This document shows, one piece after another, positions 39,823 through 48,763 of a DNA stretch of 64,000 nt. Both the position numbers and the translations under genes were made by a program. Positions within the stretch are counted from its first letter, which is position 1; every line of letters starts with the position of its first letter. The notes beneath the pieces were generated by a model, which ran no database searches, was not told where the DNA came from, and saw nothing but the letters and a program-made list of their open reading frames with translations. This DNA is from Alphaproteobacteria bacterium (GTDB lineage: Bacteria > Pseudomonadota > Alphaproteobacteria > UBA9219 > RGZA01). The stretch lies in contig JANRLI010000011.1 in the NCBI GenBank assembly GCA_033762625.1, forward strand, positions 140,623 to 204,622, read 5' to 3'.

Positions 39823-41208
39823 ATGCGTTATATCAGTACCAGAGGCGGAGACGCCGTTCCGGATTTTGAAAGTGTTGTGGCACGCGGTCTTGCAAGTGAT
39901 GGCGGATTGTTCGTGCCTGAAACATGGCCACAATTCAGTGTTGACGAACTACGCAAGCTATCAACGCTTTCCTATATCCAGTTGGCGCAGCGAATTATGC
40001 AGCCTTTTGTCGGGGATAGTTTGTCAGCAGGTGAATTGGCTGCCTTGGTACAAGATACCTATGCGGGATTTGATCATCCGGATGTTGTACCGTTGACCAA
40101 AGTAGATGATCAGCTTTCATTACTGGAATTATTCCACGGCACGACACTGGCATTTAAAGATGTAGCCTTACAATTTCTTGGCCGTGTGTTTGGGCATTTT
40201 ACGTATAAGCACGGTGGTTCCATGACCGTAATTGGTGCAACTTCCGGTGATACAGGTTCGGCAGCAATTGAAGGTTGCCGTGGCATTCCCGGTATTAAGG
40301 TCATCATTCTTTATCCGCATAACCGTCCATCGGAAGTACAGCGCCGTCAAATGACCTGCGTTGATGCGCCAAATGTCTTTGCCGTTGCTCTGGAAGGTTC
40401 GTTTGATGACTGCCAGGCTTTGGTCAAGCAAGCATTCAACAATCAGGAGTTGCGCAAGAAACACACGCTGACAGCTGTCAATTCGATTAACTGGGCGCGT
40501 ATTCTGGCGCAGGTGGTTTATTATTTCTATGCTGGCCTGAAGGCGGGTGCGCTTGAAAAACCGGTAAACTTTGTTGTGCCAACCGGCAATTTCGGAAATG
40601 TGTTTGCTGGCCATGTGGCAAAAAAAATGGGTTTGCCCATTCACCGCCTTGTGATTGCTACCAATAAAAATGACAGCATGACAAAATTTATTGAAACTGG
40701 CCTAATGACTAGCGGTGTTGTGTCGCCAAGCTTGTCTCCCAGCATGGATATTCAAATTGCAAGCAATGCCGAGCGTTATTTATATGAATTGCTCAACGAA
40801 GATGCTGGGCAAGTGAAAGCCGCAATGCAGCAGATTGCTGCACACAAAGATGTGCAGTTGCCGTCGGCAGCACACAGTATGCTCAAAAACGAATTTATGG
40901 CTTCATCGGTAAGTGATGAAGATACGAAGGCAACGATTAAAGCTGTGTGGGAAAAGCATGGTATTTTGCTTGATCCACACACGGCCGTTGGCGTGACGAT
41001 TGCAAATCGTTTCCGCAGCCAGTTGCCGGGGCAAATTATCAGCCTTGCGTGCGCGCACCCTGCCAAGTTCCCTGAAATTGTGCGCGAAGTAACAGGCCAA
41101 AATCCGCCCTTGCCGCCGCATTTGGCTGATTTATATCAACGGCCAGAGCGATTTACCGTTATGCCAAATGATTATGCGGCTTTTGTGAATTTTATCGAGA
41201 CGCGCTAA
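39823..41208 (+). CDS. thrC: Threonine synthase
   Basis: The 461-residue fold-type II PLP enzyme converts O-phosphohomoserine to threonine. The start ATG 39823 follows AAGGAC and gives MRYISTRGGDAVPDFE, the standard N-terminus; the open frame upstream belongs to the SURF1 region. The PLP-Lys segment is HGTTLAFKDVALQFLG, the phosphate loop is GATSGDTGSAA, and PTGNFGNVFAGHVAKKMG is also present. It starts 2 bases after the SURF1 stop. Confidence 0.95.
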   Translation: MRYISTRGGDAVPDFESVVARGLASDGGLFVPETWPQFSVDELRKLSTLSYIQLAQRIMQPFVGDSLSAGELAALVQDTYAGFDHPDVVPLTKVDDQLSLLELFHGTTLAFKDVALQFLGRVFGHFTYKHGGSMTVIGATSGDTGSAAIEGCRGIPGIKVIILYPHNRPSEVQRRQMTCVDAPNVFAVALEGSFDDCQALVKQAFNNQELRKKHTLTAVNSINWARILAQVVYYFYAGLKAGALEKPVNFVVPTGNFGNVFAGHVAKKMGLPIHRLVIATNKNDSMTKFIETGLMTSGVVSPSLSPSMDIQIASNAERYLYELLNEDAGQVKAAMQQIAAHKDVQLPSAAHSMLKNEFMASSVSDEDTKATIKAVWEKHGILLDPHTAVGVTIANRFRSQLPGQIISLACAHPAKFPEIVREVTGQNPPLPPHLADLYQRPERFTVMPNDYAAFVNFIETR

Positions 41209-41232
41209 GCTGTTTCAGCATTAAGGAATAAA

Positions 41233-42492
41233 ATGACTGTTCAAATAAGCACATTGCCCAGCGGCTTGCGTGTTGTAACTGACATGATGGAAAATGTCGA
41301 AACGGCGTCGATTGGTTTTTGGGTTGGTGTGGGTACGCGCCATGAAGAAGCAGCCGACAATGGTGTTGCGCATCTTGTTGAACATATGTTGTTCAAAGGC
41401 ACAGAGCGGCGCAGCGCATTTGATATTTCGGCCGAGATGGAAAATGTTGGCGGGCATCTGAATGCCTATACGACCCGTGAATCAACAGCCTATTATGCCA
41501 AGGTTTTGAAACAAGATGTCGCCCTTGCCGCCGATATTCTGTGCGATATGATGCAGAATGCTTCGCTTGATAAGGACGAATTGGACCGTGAGCGCGGCGT
41601 AATTATCCAAGAAATTGGTCAATCAATAGACCAGCCAGATGATATTTTATTCGACTATTTACAAAAAACCGCATATCCCAATTCCGGTCTTGGTCGGCCT
41701 GTGTTGGGTTCGGCGGATATTATCCGTAATTTAAAGCGTGATCGCTTAACACACTATATTAACAGCAATTATACAGGCCCACAGATGATTTTTGCGGCGG
41801 CAGGCGCAGTTCATCATGACCAGATGGTTGATTATGCAAATACGCATTTGACTAAATTGCCTTCTGCATCGAAAACCAAGATTGATGCTGCGCAATTTCA
41901 AAGCGGTGACATGCGCGAAGACCGTGACATTGAACAGCTGCATATGGCGCTGGCATTCGAAGGATTGTCATATCTAGATAAGGATTATTTTGCGTTATCT
42001 GTACTTTCCACGCTACTGGGCGGTGGTATGTCATCGCGCTTGTTTCAGGAAGTGCGAGAAAAGCGCGGACTGGTATATAGTATATATTCATTCGTTTCTG
42101 CCCATAGGGACAGCGGTAGCTTTGGTGTGTATGCGGGCACTGATCCTGATAAGATTACCGAGTTATTGCCCGTTGTTGCAGAGCAATTGCAGCTCGTTAC
42201 CAAGCATGTAAGTAATGAGGAATTGAATCGTGCCAAAGCACAATTGCGTTCATCGCTCTTCATGTCGCAGGAAAGCACGATGAGCCGTGCTGAAAAACTG
42301 GCATTCAACCAGCTGATGTATAACCGGATAGTACCGAATGCGGAAATTCTGGAACGAATTGAAGCGGTAACAAACGCTGATATTCAGCGTCTTGCAACGA
42401 ATGTGCTGAAGAAAGCGCCTGCTAGCGCGTTTGTGGGGCCACTTGGCAGCGTACCAAAAGAAGACGCTATTGCTGCCGCATTCAGATTATAG
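41233..42492 (+). CDS. M16 family zinc peptidase (MPP-like)
   Basis: The 419-residue pitrilysin-family peptidase has the inverted zinc motif HLVEH (His47, Glu50, His51) and the distal Glu in ELDRERGVIIQEI. Both M16 domains are present; the second has the GGGMSSRLFQEVREKRGLVYSI substrate-binding segment. It is the bacterial relative of the mitochondrial processing peptidase, commonly found after thrC in alphaproteobacteria. ATG 41233 follows AAGGAA. Confidence 0.93.
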   Translation: MTVQISTLPSGLRVVTDMMENVETASIGFWVGVGTRHEEAADNGVAHLVEHMLFKGTERRSAFDISAEMENVGGHLNAYTTRESTAYYAKVLKQDVALAADILCDMMQNASLDKDELDRERGVIIQEIGQSIDQPDDILFDYLQKTAYPNSGLGRPVLGSADIIRNLKRDRLTHYINSNYTGPQMIFAAAGAVHHDQMVDYANTHLTKLPSASKTKIDAAQFQSGDMREDRDIEQLHMALAFEGLSYLDKDYFALSVLSTLLGGGMSSRLFQEVREKRGLVYSIYSFVSAHRDSGSFGVYAGTDPDKITELLPVVAEQLQLVTKHVSNEELNRAKAQLRSSLFMSQESTMSRAEKLAFNQLMYNRIVPNAEILERIEAVTNADIQRLATNVLKKAPASAFVGPLGSVPKEDAIAAAFRL

Positions 42493-42498
42493 GCATTA

Positions 42499-43119
42499 AT
42501 GAGCTTCTTATTGCAAACACTGATGGCATTAGTTGCAGGGGAACGTGGGCGGCGATGCCGTGCATCCTATGATACTATTCTAGAGGGTACGAATATCATT
42601 CTGCGTATGCCGGATGTTGGCGATTGGGAGGAATGGACCAAGTTACGGCACTTAAGTACCAGTTTTTTAATTCCATGGGAACCGTTATGGCCAAAAGATG
42701 CGGTCACGCAAAGTTTTTACATGCGCCAATGGCGGCGTTTTGTGCGGCGCTGGGTTCAGGACCGCGAATATGCATTTCTTATTTTTCGTCGCGAGCCAGA
42801 TAATATGGAAGGTGGATTGCTGGGGGGTATTACTGTTACTGATATCAAGCGCAGTGTCTATCAGGTAGGGACACTCGGCTACTGGATGGGCGCGCCCTTT
42901 GCCGGAAAAGGCGTTATGCGCGAAGCCATTTCACTGATATTGCCATTCGCGTTTGAACAGCTTGGCCTGCAACGCCTTGAAGCCACTGTTATGCCAGAAA
43001 ATGAACGCAGCCTACGTTTATTACGTGGCTTAAATTTCCGCGAAATCGGGCTTTCAAAAACAAATATGCAGATTGAAGGCGCATGGCGCGATCAAATACT
43101 GTTTGAAAAAATAAAATAA
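42499..43119 (+). CDS. RimJ/RimL-type GNAT acetyltransferase
   Basis: The 206-residue protein has the GNAT fold: the N-terminal ILRMPDVGDWEEWTKLR, the V/GxGxxG-type acetyl-CoA loop seen as GAPFAGKGVMREAI, and LGLQRLEATVMPENERSLRLLRG. It probably acetylates a protein N-terminus such as that of a ribosomal protein. The gene follows the M16 peptidase by 6 bases, an arrangement common in related genomes, and is convergent with ilvE. Confidence 0.85.
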   Translation: MSFLLQTLMALVAGERGRRCRASYDTILEGTNIILRMPDVGDWEEWTKLRHLSTSFLIPWEPLWPKDAVTQSFYMRQWRRFVRRWVQDREYAFLIFRREPDNMEGGLLGGITVTDIKRSVYQVGTLGYWMGAPFAGKGVMREAISLILPFAFEQLGLQRLEATVMPENERSLRLLRGLNFREIGLSKTNMQIEGAWRDQILFEKIK

Positions 43120-43122
43120 GAT

Positions 43123-44019
43123 TTAAGCGGCTTTGGCGACAGGTTTGCGTACTTCTGCGGAATAGGCTTCAGCAAGTTTCTGTGTAATTGGCCCTACTTT
43201 AAAGGTCATATCTGCAATTTGACCCACTGCAGTCACTTCTGCTGCGGAACCAGTGAGGAAGATTTCATCCGCGGTTTTTAGTTCTTCCGGCATAATCGCG
43301 CGTTCCGTTACTTTAATATTCATGCCGCGTGCCAGTTCAATTACAGTTTGGCGGGTAATACCATTCAGGAAGCAATCAGGCGTTGGGGTGTGAATTTCGC
43401 CATTTTTTACCATGAAAAAATTAGCACCGGTTGCTTCCGCAACTTGTCCGCGCCAATCCAGCATCAAGGCATCATGACACCCTGCATTTTCAGCTTCATG
43501 CTTTCCAAGTGTGCAAATCGCATAAAGACTGGATGTTTTGGCGTGAACAGGTGCTGTTTCGGGTGATGGGCGTTTCCATTTACTCATAGTCAGACGGATG
43601 CCTTTGGTTTTAGCTTCGGGGTCGAAATAGCTCGGCCATTCCCATACGGCAATTGCTACATGGATTAGATTTTTCTGTGCAGCAACGCCCATCATTTCAC
43701 TGCCGCGCCAAGCAATAGGTCGCACATACCCATCAACAATTTTCTGCGTGCGGACAACTTCCATGGTTGCTTCTTCAAGCTGTTGCAACGTGTAAGGAAT
43801 GCTATACCCCATGGTTACAGCCGAATCGAGCAGGCGCTGGGTATGTTCACGCAGCTTGAATACTTGGCCGCCATATACACGCTCACCTTCAAAGACCGCG
43901 CCAGCGTAATGTAATGCATGGGTTAAGACGTGAATATTGGCAGAGCGCCAATCAATCATTTTACCGTCAAACCAAATTTTACCATCACGATCATGAAACG
44001 CTACAGCCATAGTCATCAA
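43123..44019 (-). CDS. ilvE: Branched-chain amino acid aminotransferase
   Basis: The 298-residue fold-type IV PLP enzyme performs the last transamination of Val, Leu and Ile synthesis. It shows the N-terminal [25 protein letters not shown]-like region, the PLP-Lys segment [11 protein letters not shown], the C-terminal [13 protein letters not shown] and [13 protein letters not shown]. Start could be 44019 or the ATG one codon later. It lies alone downstream of the recA terminator. Confidence 0.93.
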   Translation of the reverse strand: [298 protein letters not shown]

Positions 44020-44032
44020 CCTATTAATTGTT

Positions 44033-44068
44033 AAAAAAAAGACCCTCTAACAATGCGCTAGAGGGTCT
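44033..44068 (-). terminator. Rho-independent terminator of recA
   Basis: On the plus strand GACCCTCTA (44041-44049) pairs with TAGAGGGTC (44059-44067), extended by A44040-T44068 to 10 bp, with a 9-base loop. Read on the minus strand it is followed by eight T. It lies 43 bases after the recA stop and before ilvE. Confidence 0.85.
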
Positions 44069-44110
44069 GTATGAGTCAATAATTAGGTGCAGGAGGTATA
44101 CAAAAAAGGC

Positions 44111-45229
44111 CTATTCGTCGGCGTCAGAACCGCCTCCGGTATCGCCTTCCATCATAGCGCCAGCAACAAGGCCAGCATTTGAACGCACTTCGTTTTCAAT
44201 AGCTTCGGCAATTGCAGGGTTGTCTTTTAAGAACTGCTTGCAGTTTTCACGGCCCTGGCCGATGCGTTGTCCATCGTATGAGAACCATGCGCCAGACTTT
44301 TCGACTACTTCCGCTTTAACACCTAGATCAATCAGTTCGCCAAGCTTTGAAACGCCTTCGCCGTACATGATATCGAATTCTACCACGCGGAAAGGAGGAG
44401 CCATTTTATTCTTTACAACTTTGACACGTGTCTGGTTTCCAACAACGGTTTCTTTGTCTTTGATTGCGCCAATACGGCGGATATCAAGACGAACCGAAGC
44501 ATAGAATTTCAGTGCATTACCACCAGTGGTCGTTTCAGGATTACCAAACATCACGCCGATCTTCTGGCGGATCTGGTTGATGAAGATCACCATGCAACGT
44601 GAACGGGAGATGGACGCGGTGAGTTTACGTAAAGCCTGGCTCATTAAGCGAGCTTGGAGGCCCATATGGCTATCGCCCATTTCGCCTTCAATTTCAGCCT
44701 TTGGAACAAGAGCGGCGACGCTATCAACCACCAGCACATCAATTGCGCCAGAGCGAACGAGTGTATCCACAATTTCAAGAGCTTGTTCGCCGGTGTCAGG
44801 CTGGGAGATAAGGAGATCATCGATGTTTACTCCAAGTTTTTTGGCATAGGATGGGTCAAGGGCGTGTTCAGCATCAACAAATGCGCAGGTGCCGCCCATT
44901 TTTTGTGATTGTGCAAGGACATGCAGCGCAAGGGTGGTTTTACCTGAGCTTTCAGGGCCGTAAATTTCAATGATACGGCCACGGGGTAATCCACCAATGC
45001 CCAGCGCAATATCAAGTCCAAGTGAGCCGGTTGAGATGGTTTCAATATCGATAGATTCACGGGTTCCCAGTTTCATTACGGAGCCCTTACCAAATGCGCG
45101 CTCAATCTGGGTCAACGCAGCGTCTAATGCTTTTTGCTTTTCTGGGTTCATTTCCTTGGCAGCGGATTGGCTCATGCTGTCGCCTTTTTCATTGGGGATT
45201 ACACGTAACGGGGCTTTAGGATTAGACAT
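44111..45229 (-). CDS. recA: Recombinase A
   Basis: The 372-residue product has Walker A GPESSGKT (91-98), the [17 protein letters not shown] Walker B region, the L1 region [14 protein letters not shown] and the L2 region with [13 protein letters not shown] and [20 protein letters not shown] chose ATG 45229 because GGAG precedes it by 7 bases. This leaves an N-terminal extension of about 19 residues before [10 protein letters not shown], compared with the usual RecA start; ATG 45241 has no ribosome-binding site. The C-terminus is acidic. An SOS box lies upstream. Confidence 0.95.
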   Translation of the reverse strand: MSNPKAPLRVIPNEKGDSMSQSAAKEMNPEKQKALDAALTQIERAFGKGSVMKLGTRESIDIETISTGSLGLDIALGIGGLPRGRIIEIYGPESSGKTTLALHVLAQSQKMGGTCAFVDAEHALDPSYAKKLGVNIDDLLISQPDTGEQALEIVDTLVRSGAIDVLVVDSVAALVPKAEIEGEMGDSHMGLQARLMSQALRKLTASISRSRCMVIFINQIRQKIGVMFGNPETTTGGNALKFYASVRLDIRRIGAIKDKETVVGNQTRVKVVKNKMAPPFRVVEFDIMYGEGVSKLGELIDLGVKAEVVEKSGAWFSYDGQRIGQGRENCKQFLKDNPAIAEAIENEVRSNAGLVAGAMMEGDTGGGSDADE

Positions 45230-45572
45230 AGGGGACTCCATTTAGGTAAAGGGATTTTCGTGAGGACCATTTTTTAAGTACTTGGGGAATAACTATGCAT
45301 GTCATTATTCATGGTTTGTTCCCAATTTCAAGTTCTATTTTTGTTCTTTATGTGGATTTGTTTTTTGGATGATTCCATAGCTATGAGGAGTACAGCTCTG
45401 GCCAAGATTTTACTGATAAAAATTGTGGTTAAGTCAGAAAAAACTGTCTATGCCTATAAAAATAAAGGGAAATAATCGTTACGGTAATAAACATTAACCA
45501 AGAAATTAAATAAAAGTTTAAATACTTTCACGTATTCTCATGCAATCAGCTAATTTTTTTAGGGATATAGCC
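45230..45572. other. recA upstream intergenic region
   Basis: This region of about 340 bases holds the recA leader, the predicted recA promoter and SOS box (45304-45346), and an AT-rich stretch. Three TTAA half-sites near 45493-45521 are spaced by 8 bases, not 7. I see no gene in it apart from a possible longer start (45540) of the small downstream ORF. Confidence 0.6.
45304..45346 (-). promoter_or_regulatory. recA promoter with LexA/SOS box (GTTC-N7-GTTC)
   Basis: GTTC at 45332-45335 and GTTC at 45343-45346 are separated by exactly 7 bases, the LexA operator of alphaproteobacteria. Immediately downstream on the minus strand lies TTGAAA (45331-45326) as -35, and 16 bases on AATAAT (45309-45304) as -10. 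The start codon is about 75 bases further. LexA bound here would abut the -35 and repress recA until DNA damage. Confidence 0.75.
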
Positions 45573-45755
45573 ATGACAAGAACCCAAGAAGCAGTTGCAG
45601 ATTTCGGCTCAGCATTACTAGGAGCCGTTCATCCTTCAGATGGGTCGGGCGAAATCATGATGAAAGACCCTTCAGGGAAATCGGTAGGCCGTTCAATGGA
45701 TGAACCTTTGCGTCCTGGTAGCCGGGTTGTTGCTGCAAAATATGAGCACAATTAG
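45573..45755 (+). CDS. Small hypothetical protein (60 aa)
   Basis: ATG 45573 has AGGG 8 bases upstream; an in-frame ATG at 45540 would add 11 residues but has no such site. The product reads TQEAVADFGSALLGAVHP, then SGEIMMKDPSGKSVGRSM and a basic C-terminus (GSRVVAAKYEHN). No family or TM is recognised. It stands alone between recA and another small ORF in the same direction, so it is plausible but unproven. Confidence 0.4.
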   Translation: MTRTQEAVADFGSALLGAVHPSDGSGEIMMKDPSGKSVGRSMDEPLRPGSRVVAAKYEHN

Positions 45756-45767
45756 AAGCTCTGAACC

Positions 45768-46085
45768 ATGATGACGTCGCGGAAAGATCAATACAACACG
45801 ATTGGGGCATCGCATGAAGAACATGCAATGCGTGCGCCGCGCGTGATTGACGTCGCGTATGAGAACCAGTGTTTCTCCGACAACTCCCTTAGCATCACGG
45901 AAATGGTATGGTCCTATGATTTTTATGGTATCGCTGTGTTTGATTACGGCTATTTCGGTGATGACTATGCGTATAAAGGCTCGGGCGGCCGCGGTGAAGG
46001 CGCGGGCGGCGGATATAAAGTAGTCAACTCCGTAAAACCCAATGCGCCATCGCCTTACGCAGGCGCAGGTGGCGGCGCAGGTTAA
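45768..46085 (+). CDS. Hypothetical Gly/Tyr-rich protein (105 aa)
   Basis: The ORF begins 12 bases after the previous stop, in the same phase. It has an aromatic middle (MVWSYDFYGIAVFDYGYFGD) and a glycine-rich C-terminus (GSGGRGEGAGGGYK, then YAGAGGGAG). No signal peptide or domain is evident. Glycine-rich ends with aromatic segments occur in aggregation-prone or surface proteins, but nothing here shows that. It is convergent with cckA. Confidence 0.4.
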   Translation: MMTSRKDQYNTIGASHEEHAMRAPRVIDVAYENQCFSDNSLSITEMVWSYDFYGIAVFDYGYFGDDYAYKGSGGRGEGAGGGYKVVNSVKPNAPSPYAGAGGGAG

Positions 46086-46104
46086 TTCCGCTGTTCTTGT
46101 ATTT

Positions 46105-48726
46105 CTATTCTTCGATTTCTCCGGTTAGAACTTCCTTCACCTTGCTCGCGAGCTGTTTCAAGCTGAACGGTTTAGATAGGAAATGCACAACTTCGCCTTC
46201 GCGCAGTTGTTCGCGGAATTTATCTTCGGTATAGCCGGAGATGAATACCACCTTTGTATCAGGCTTGCGGCGCATCACTTCACGCACCAAGGTTGGGCCA
46301 TCCATTTGCGGCATGACGACGTCGCTAATGAGCAGATCGATCTTGCCGCCTTGTTCATCAATAATGGTCAATGCTTCCTCACCGCCGCGGGCTTCCAGAA
46401 CATTGTAGCCTTTATTGCGCAGAGCGCGTGCACCAAATACGCGCACGGCGTCTTCATCTTCAACCAGCAAAATGGTACCTGCGCCGGTTAAATCTGACGT
46501 CTTCTTTTCGCGTACCACTTCAACGACAGCATCGGCTGGTTTTTCTTTTTCGATATGATGCGGCAGATAGATGGTGAAGGTGGAACCTTTACCAACCGTG
46601 CTATCCACTTCGATGAAGCCGCCCGTTTGGCGCACAATGCCGTATACGGTGGAAAGGCCAAGGCCGGTTCCGCTGCCGACTTCCTTCGTGGAGAAGAACG
46701 GTTCGAAGATGCGCTGGATGTTTTCCTTAGGAATGCCCATGCCTTGGTCGGCTACTGCTATTTTGATGTAATCGCCGGGCTGCATGATGTCTTGGCCTCT
46801 GGTCACCGCGCTGTCTTGGTGATGCGGGCTGGTGCTGATGGTGACGGTGCCGCCTTGTGGCATCGCATCACGTGCATTCACGACCAGATTGATGATCACT
46901 TGTTCCAGCTGGCCCTGGTCAGCGCGGATAAGGCCAACGTCACGCGCATGCACCATCTTCAATTCGACATTGGCACCGATCAGACGGCGTAGAAGATTGG
47001 CGAGTTCTGCCAATACATCCGTCACGCTGAGTACTTTAGGTTGTAGGGTTTGCTGGCGCGAGAAGGCAAGAAGCTGGCGCACAAGGTTTGCGGCGCGATT
47101 ACCATTCTGCTTAATCTGCATGATATCAGCAAAGGATTGATCGCCGGGTTTATGACGTTGCAACAGCAAGTCGCAGAACCCGATCATCGCGGTGAGCAGA
47201 TTGTTGAAATCATGCGCGACGCCGCCTGCTAATTGGCCAATGGCTTGCAGTTTTACGGAATGCGCAAGTTGCGCTTCAATACGTTTTTGTTCGCTGAAAT
47301 CGATGAAGTACAGCATTAATCCCGTTTGCTGCGGGCTGGATAATTCTTCGTTTGATGTATGGCCCAACAATGCAAAACGCTTTGCGTAAATGAATGCAAC
47401 GGAGCTGGCATCGCCCATGCCGCGCAGTTCAATCGGTTTTTGCAAATCGCGGCCTGACAATACGGCGGCCAGTTCATCGGCGATCGCTGCTTGCCGTTCA
47501 TCGGTAATCATGTTGATGAAGTTCTTTTTCAGAATATCTTCTTTGTTGCGCCTAATCAACGCAGTGAATGCCTGGTTGCATTCTTCGACTTGCATGGTAG
47601 CGTTCAGCAATGCAACGCCGATTGGTGCTTCGGCAAATAGGCGTTGGAAGCGTTGCTCGGAAAGGGTTAGTGCTTCCTGCCAAGATTGTTCAGGTGTTAA
47701 ATCGCGAACAATTGAACGGGTGCGAAGCGTTTGCCCGTCTTCATTCATCACCACCGTTTGGGTGATTGATACCGGAAATACGCGTCCCTTTTTGCTGCGC
47801 ATGAAGCTATCGCCGCGCAAATGGCCATCGGGGCCCGTAGCAACTCCGTATGGCACAACGCCCTCCAGCTTTTGTGCAATAACATCATGCAATTTAATGC
47901 TGCCGCTGGTTAGCTCTTCAATACTGCAGCCCAACCATTCAGCAAGCGTGCGGTTAACAAAACGGAAACGTCCATTTTGGTCGGCCGAATAAATGCCCAC
48001 GGGCGCATGTGCCATGAAGTCAATCAGCTTGGCTTGTTCCTCGCGCACCGCTTGTTCGGCGCGTTTACGTTCGCTGATGTCTTCAAAGCGCCAGATGATA
48101 TATCCGGTTGTCGGCAGTGGACGTACAATTACACGCCGCCACTCGGTGATTTTCCCGCCTTTTATTACCGGTAATTCGCCTTGCGATGGCTGATTGGTGC
48201 GCGCGGCTTTGCGCAATTTCTGGAATTCGGCAGCAACAGTCGCGTTTTCGCTGAACTTGCTTGAAACCACTGCTTCGACATTGCTTCCCGACTTGCTGAC
48301 CCAGTAATCATAAGCCTTATTGGTCAACACTGCTCTGCCATCGCTGTCCACAATTACCTGAGGATTAAATGCTGCTTGAAACGCTTCAGCTAAAATGGTT
48401 TCAATTTTTCCAAATCGTGAAATTTTATGAAGATTACGGCCAATCACAATCGCCAGAATGATGATAGCCACATCAATCAGTATCCCTGCGATGCCTTTAT
48501 AGGGCGCCATGTCCAGATTGGCGAGCACCACCATACTGAATACCAGCGCGACCAGAATCCCTGCACTGATGGCAACAATTAAAAGGCGATGTTGACGTTC
48601 GCTGGTTTCCTGTTTGCCGGTTGCGGCAAGAAGACCCATCGCTTCATCCGAAGCTTCGAGACTTTTACCAACCGATGCAGCAGGTTTTCTGGAAGAACGC
48701 TGAGCTTTAGCCGAATCTGTTTTCAT
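46105..48726 (-). CDS. cckA: Cell-cycle hybrid histidine kinase CckA
   Basis: The 873-residue protein has two TM helices (about 48-69 and 77-97) and three PAS-like regions (about 110-220, 230-345, 355-480). The HisKA domain has His505 in GGVAHDFNNLLTAMIGFCDL, and the HATPase has NARDAMPQGG and DQGMGIPKENIQRIFEPFF. The C-terminal receiver has Asp802 in LLISDVVMPQMDGP. The H-box and receiver are very close to Caulobacter CckA, which phosphorylates CtrA and CpdR through ChpT. It begins 37 bases after flhB on the same strand and may be cotranscribed with the flagellar export genes. The three PAS-like regions are one more than in Caulobacter. Confidence 0.9.
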   Translation of the reverse strand: MKTDSAKAQRSSRKPAASVGKSLEASDEAMGLLAATGKQETSERQHRLLIVAISAGILVALVFSMVVLANLDMAPYKGIAGILIDVAIIILAIVIGRNLHKISRFGKIETILAEAFQAAFNPQVIVDSDGRAVLTNKAYDYWVSKSGSNVEAVVSSKFSENATVAAEFQKLRKAARTNQPSQGELPVIKGGKITEWRRVIVRPLPTTGYIIWRFEDISERKRAEQAVREEQAKLIDFMAHAPVGIYSADQNGRFRFVNRTLAEWLGCSIEELTSGSIKLHDVIAQKLEGVVPYGVATGPDGHLRGDSFMRSKKGRVFPVSITQTVVMNEDGQTLRTRSIVRDLTPEQSWQEALTLSEQRFQRLFAEAPIGVALLNATMQVEECNQAFTALIRRNKEDILKKNFINMITDERQAAIADELAAVLSGRDLQKPIELRGMGDASSVAFIYAKRFALLGHTSNEELSSPQQTGLMLYFIDFSEQKRIEAQLAHSVKLQAIGQLAGGVAHDFNNLLTAMIGFCDLLLQRHKPGDQSFADIMQIKQNGNRAANLVRQLLAFSRQQTLQPKVLSVTDVLAELANLLRRLIGANVELKMVHARDVGLIRADQGQLEQVIINLVVNARDAMPQGGTVTISTSPHHQDSAVTRGQDIMQPGDYIKIAVADQGMGIPKENIQRIFEPFFSTKEVGSGTGLGLSTVYGIVRQTGGFIEVDSTVGKGSTFTIYLPHHIEKEKPADAVVEVVREKKTSDLTGAGTILLVEDEDAVRVFGARALRNKGYNVLEARGGEEALTIIDEQGGKIDLLISDVVMPQMDGPTLVREVMRRKPDTKVVFISGYTEDKFREQLREGEVVHFLSKPFSLKQLASKVKEVLTGEIEE

Positions 48727-48763
48727 GGATTAACAGCTTAAAAGCTGTAGCCCATAACACAAC

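Noticed and set aside
45493..45521. Possible CtrA box upstream of the small ORF at 45573
   Set aside because: The TTAA half-sites are spaced by 8 bases, not the required 7.
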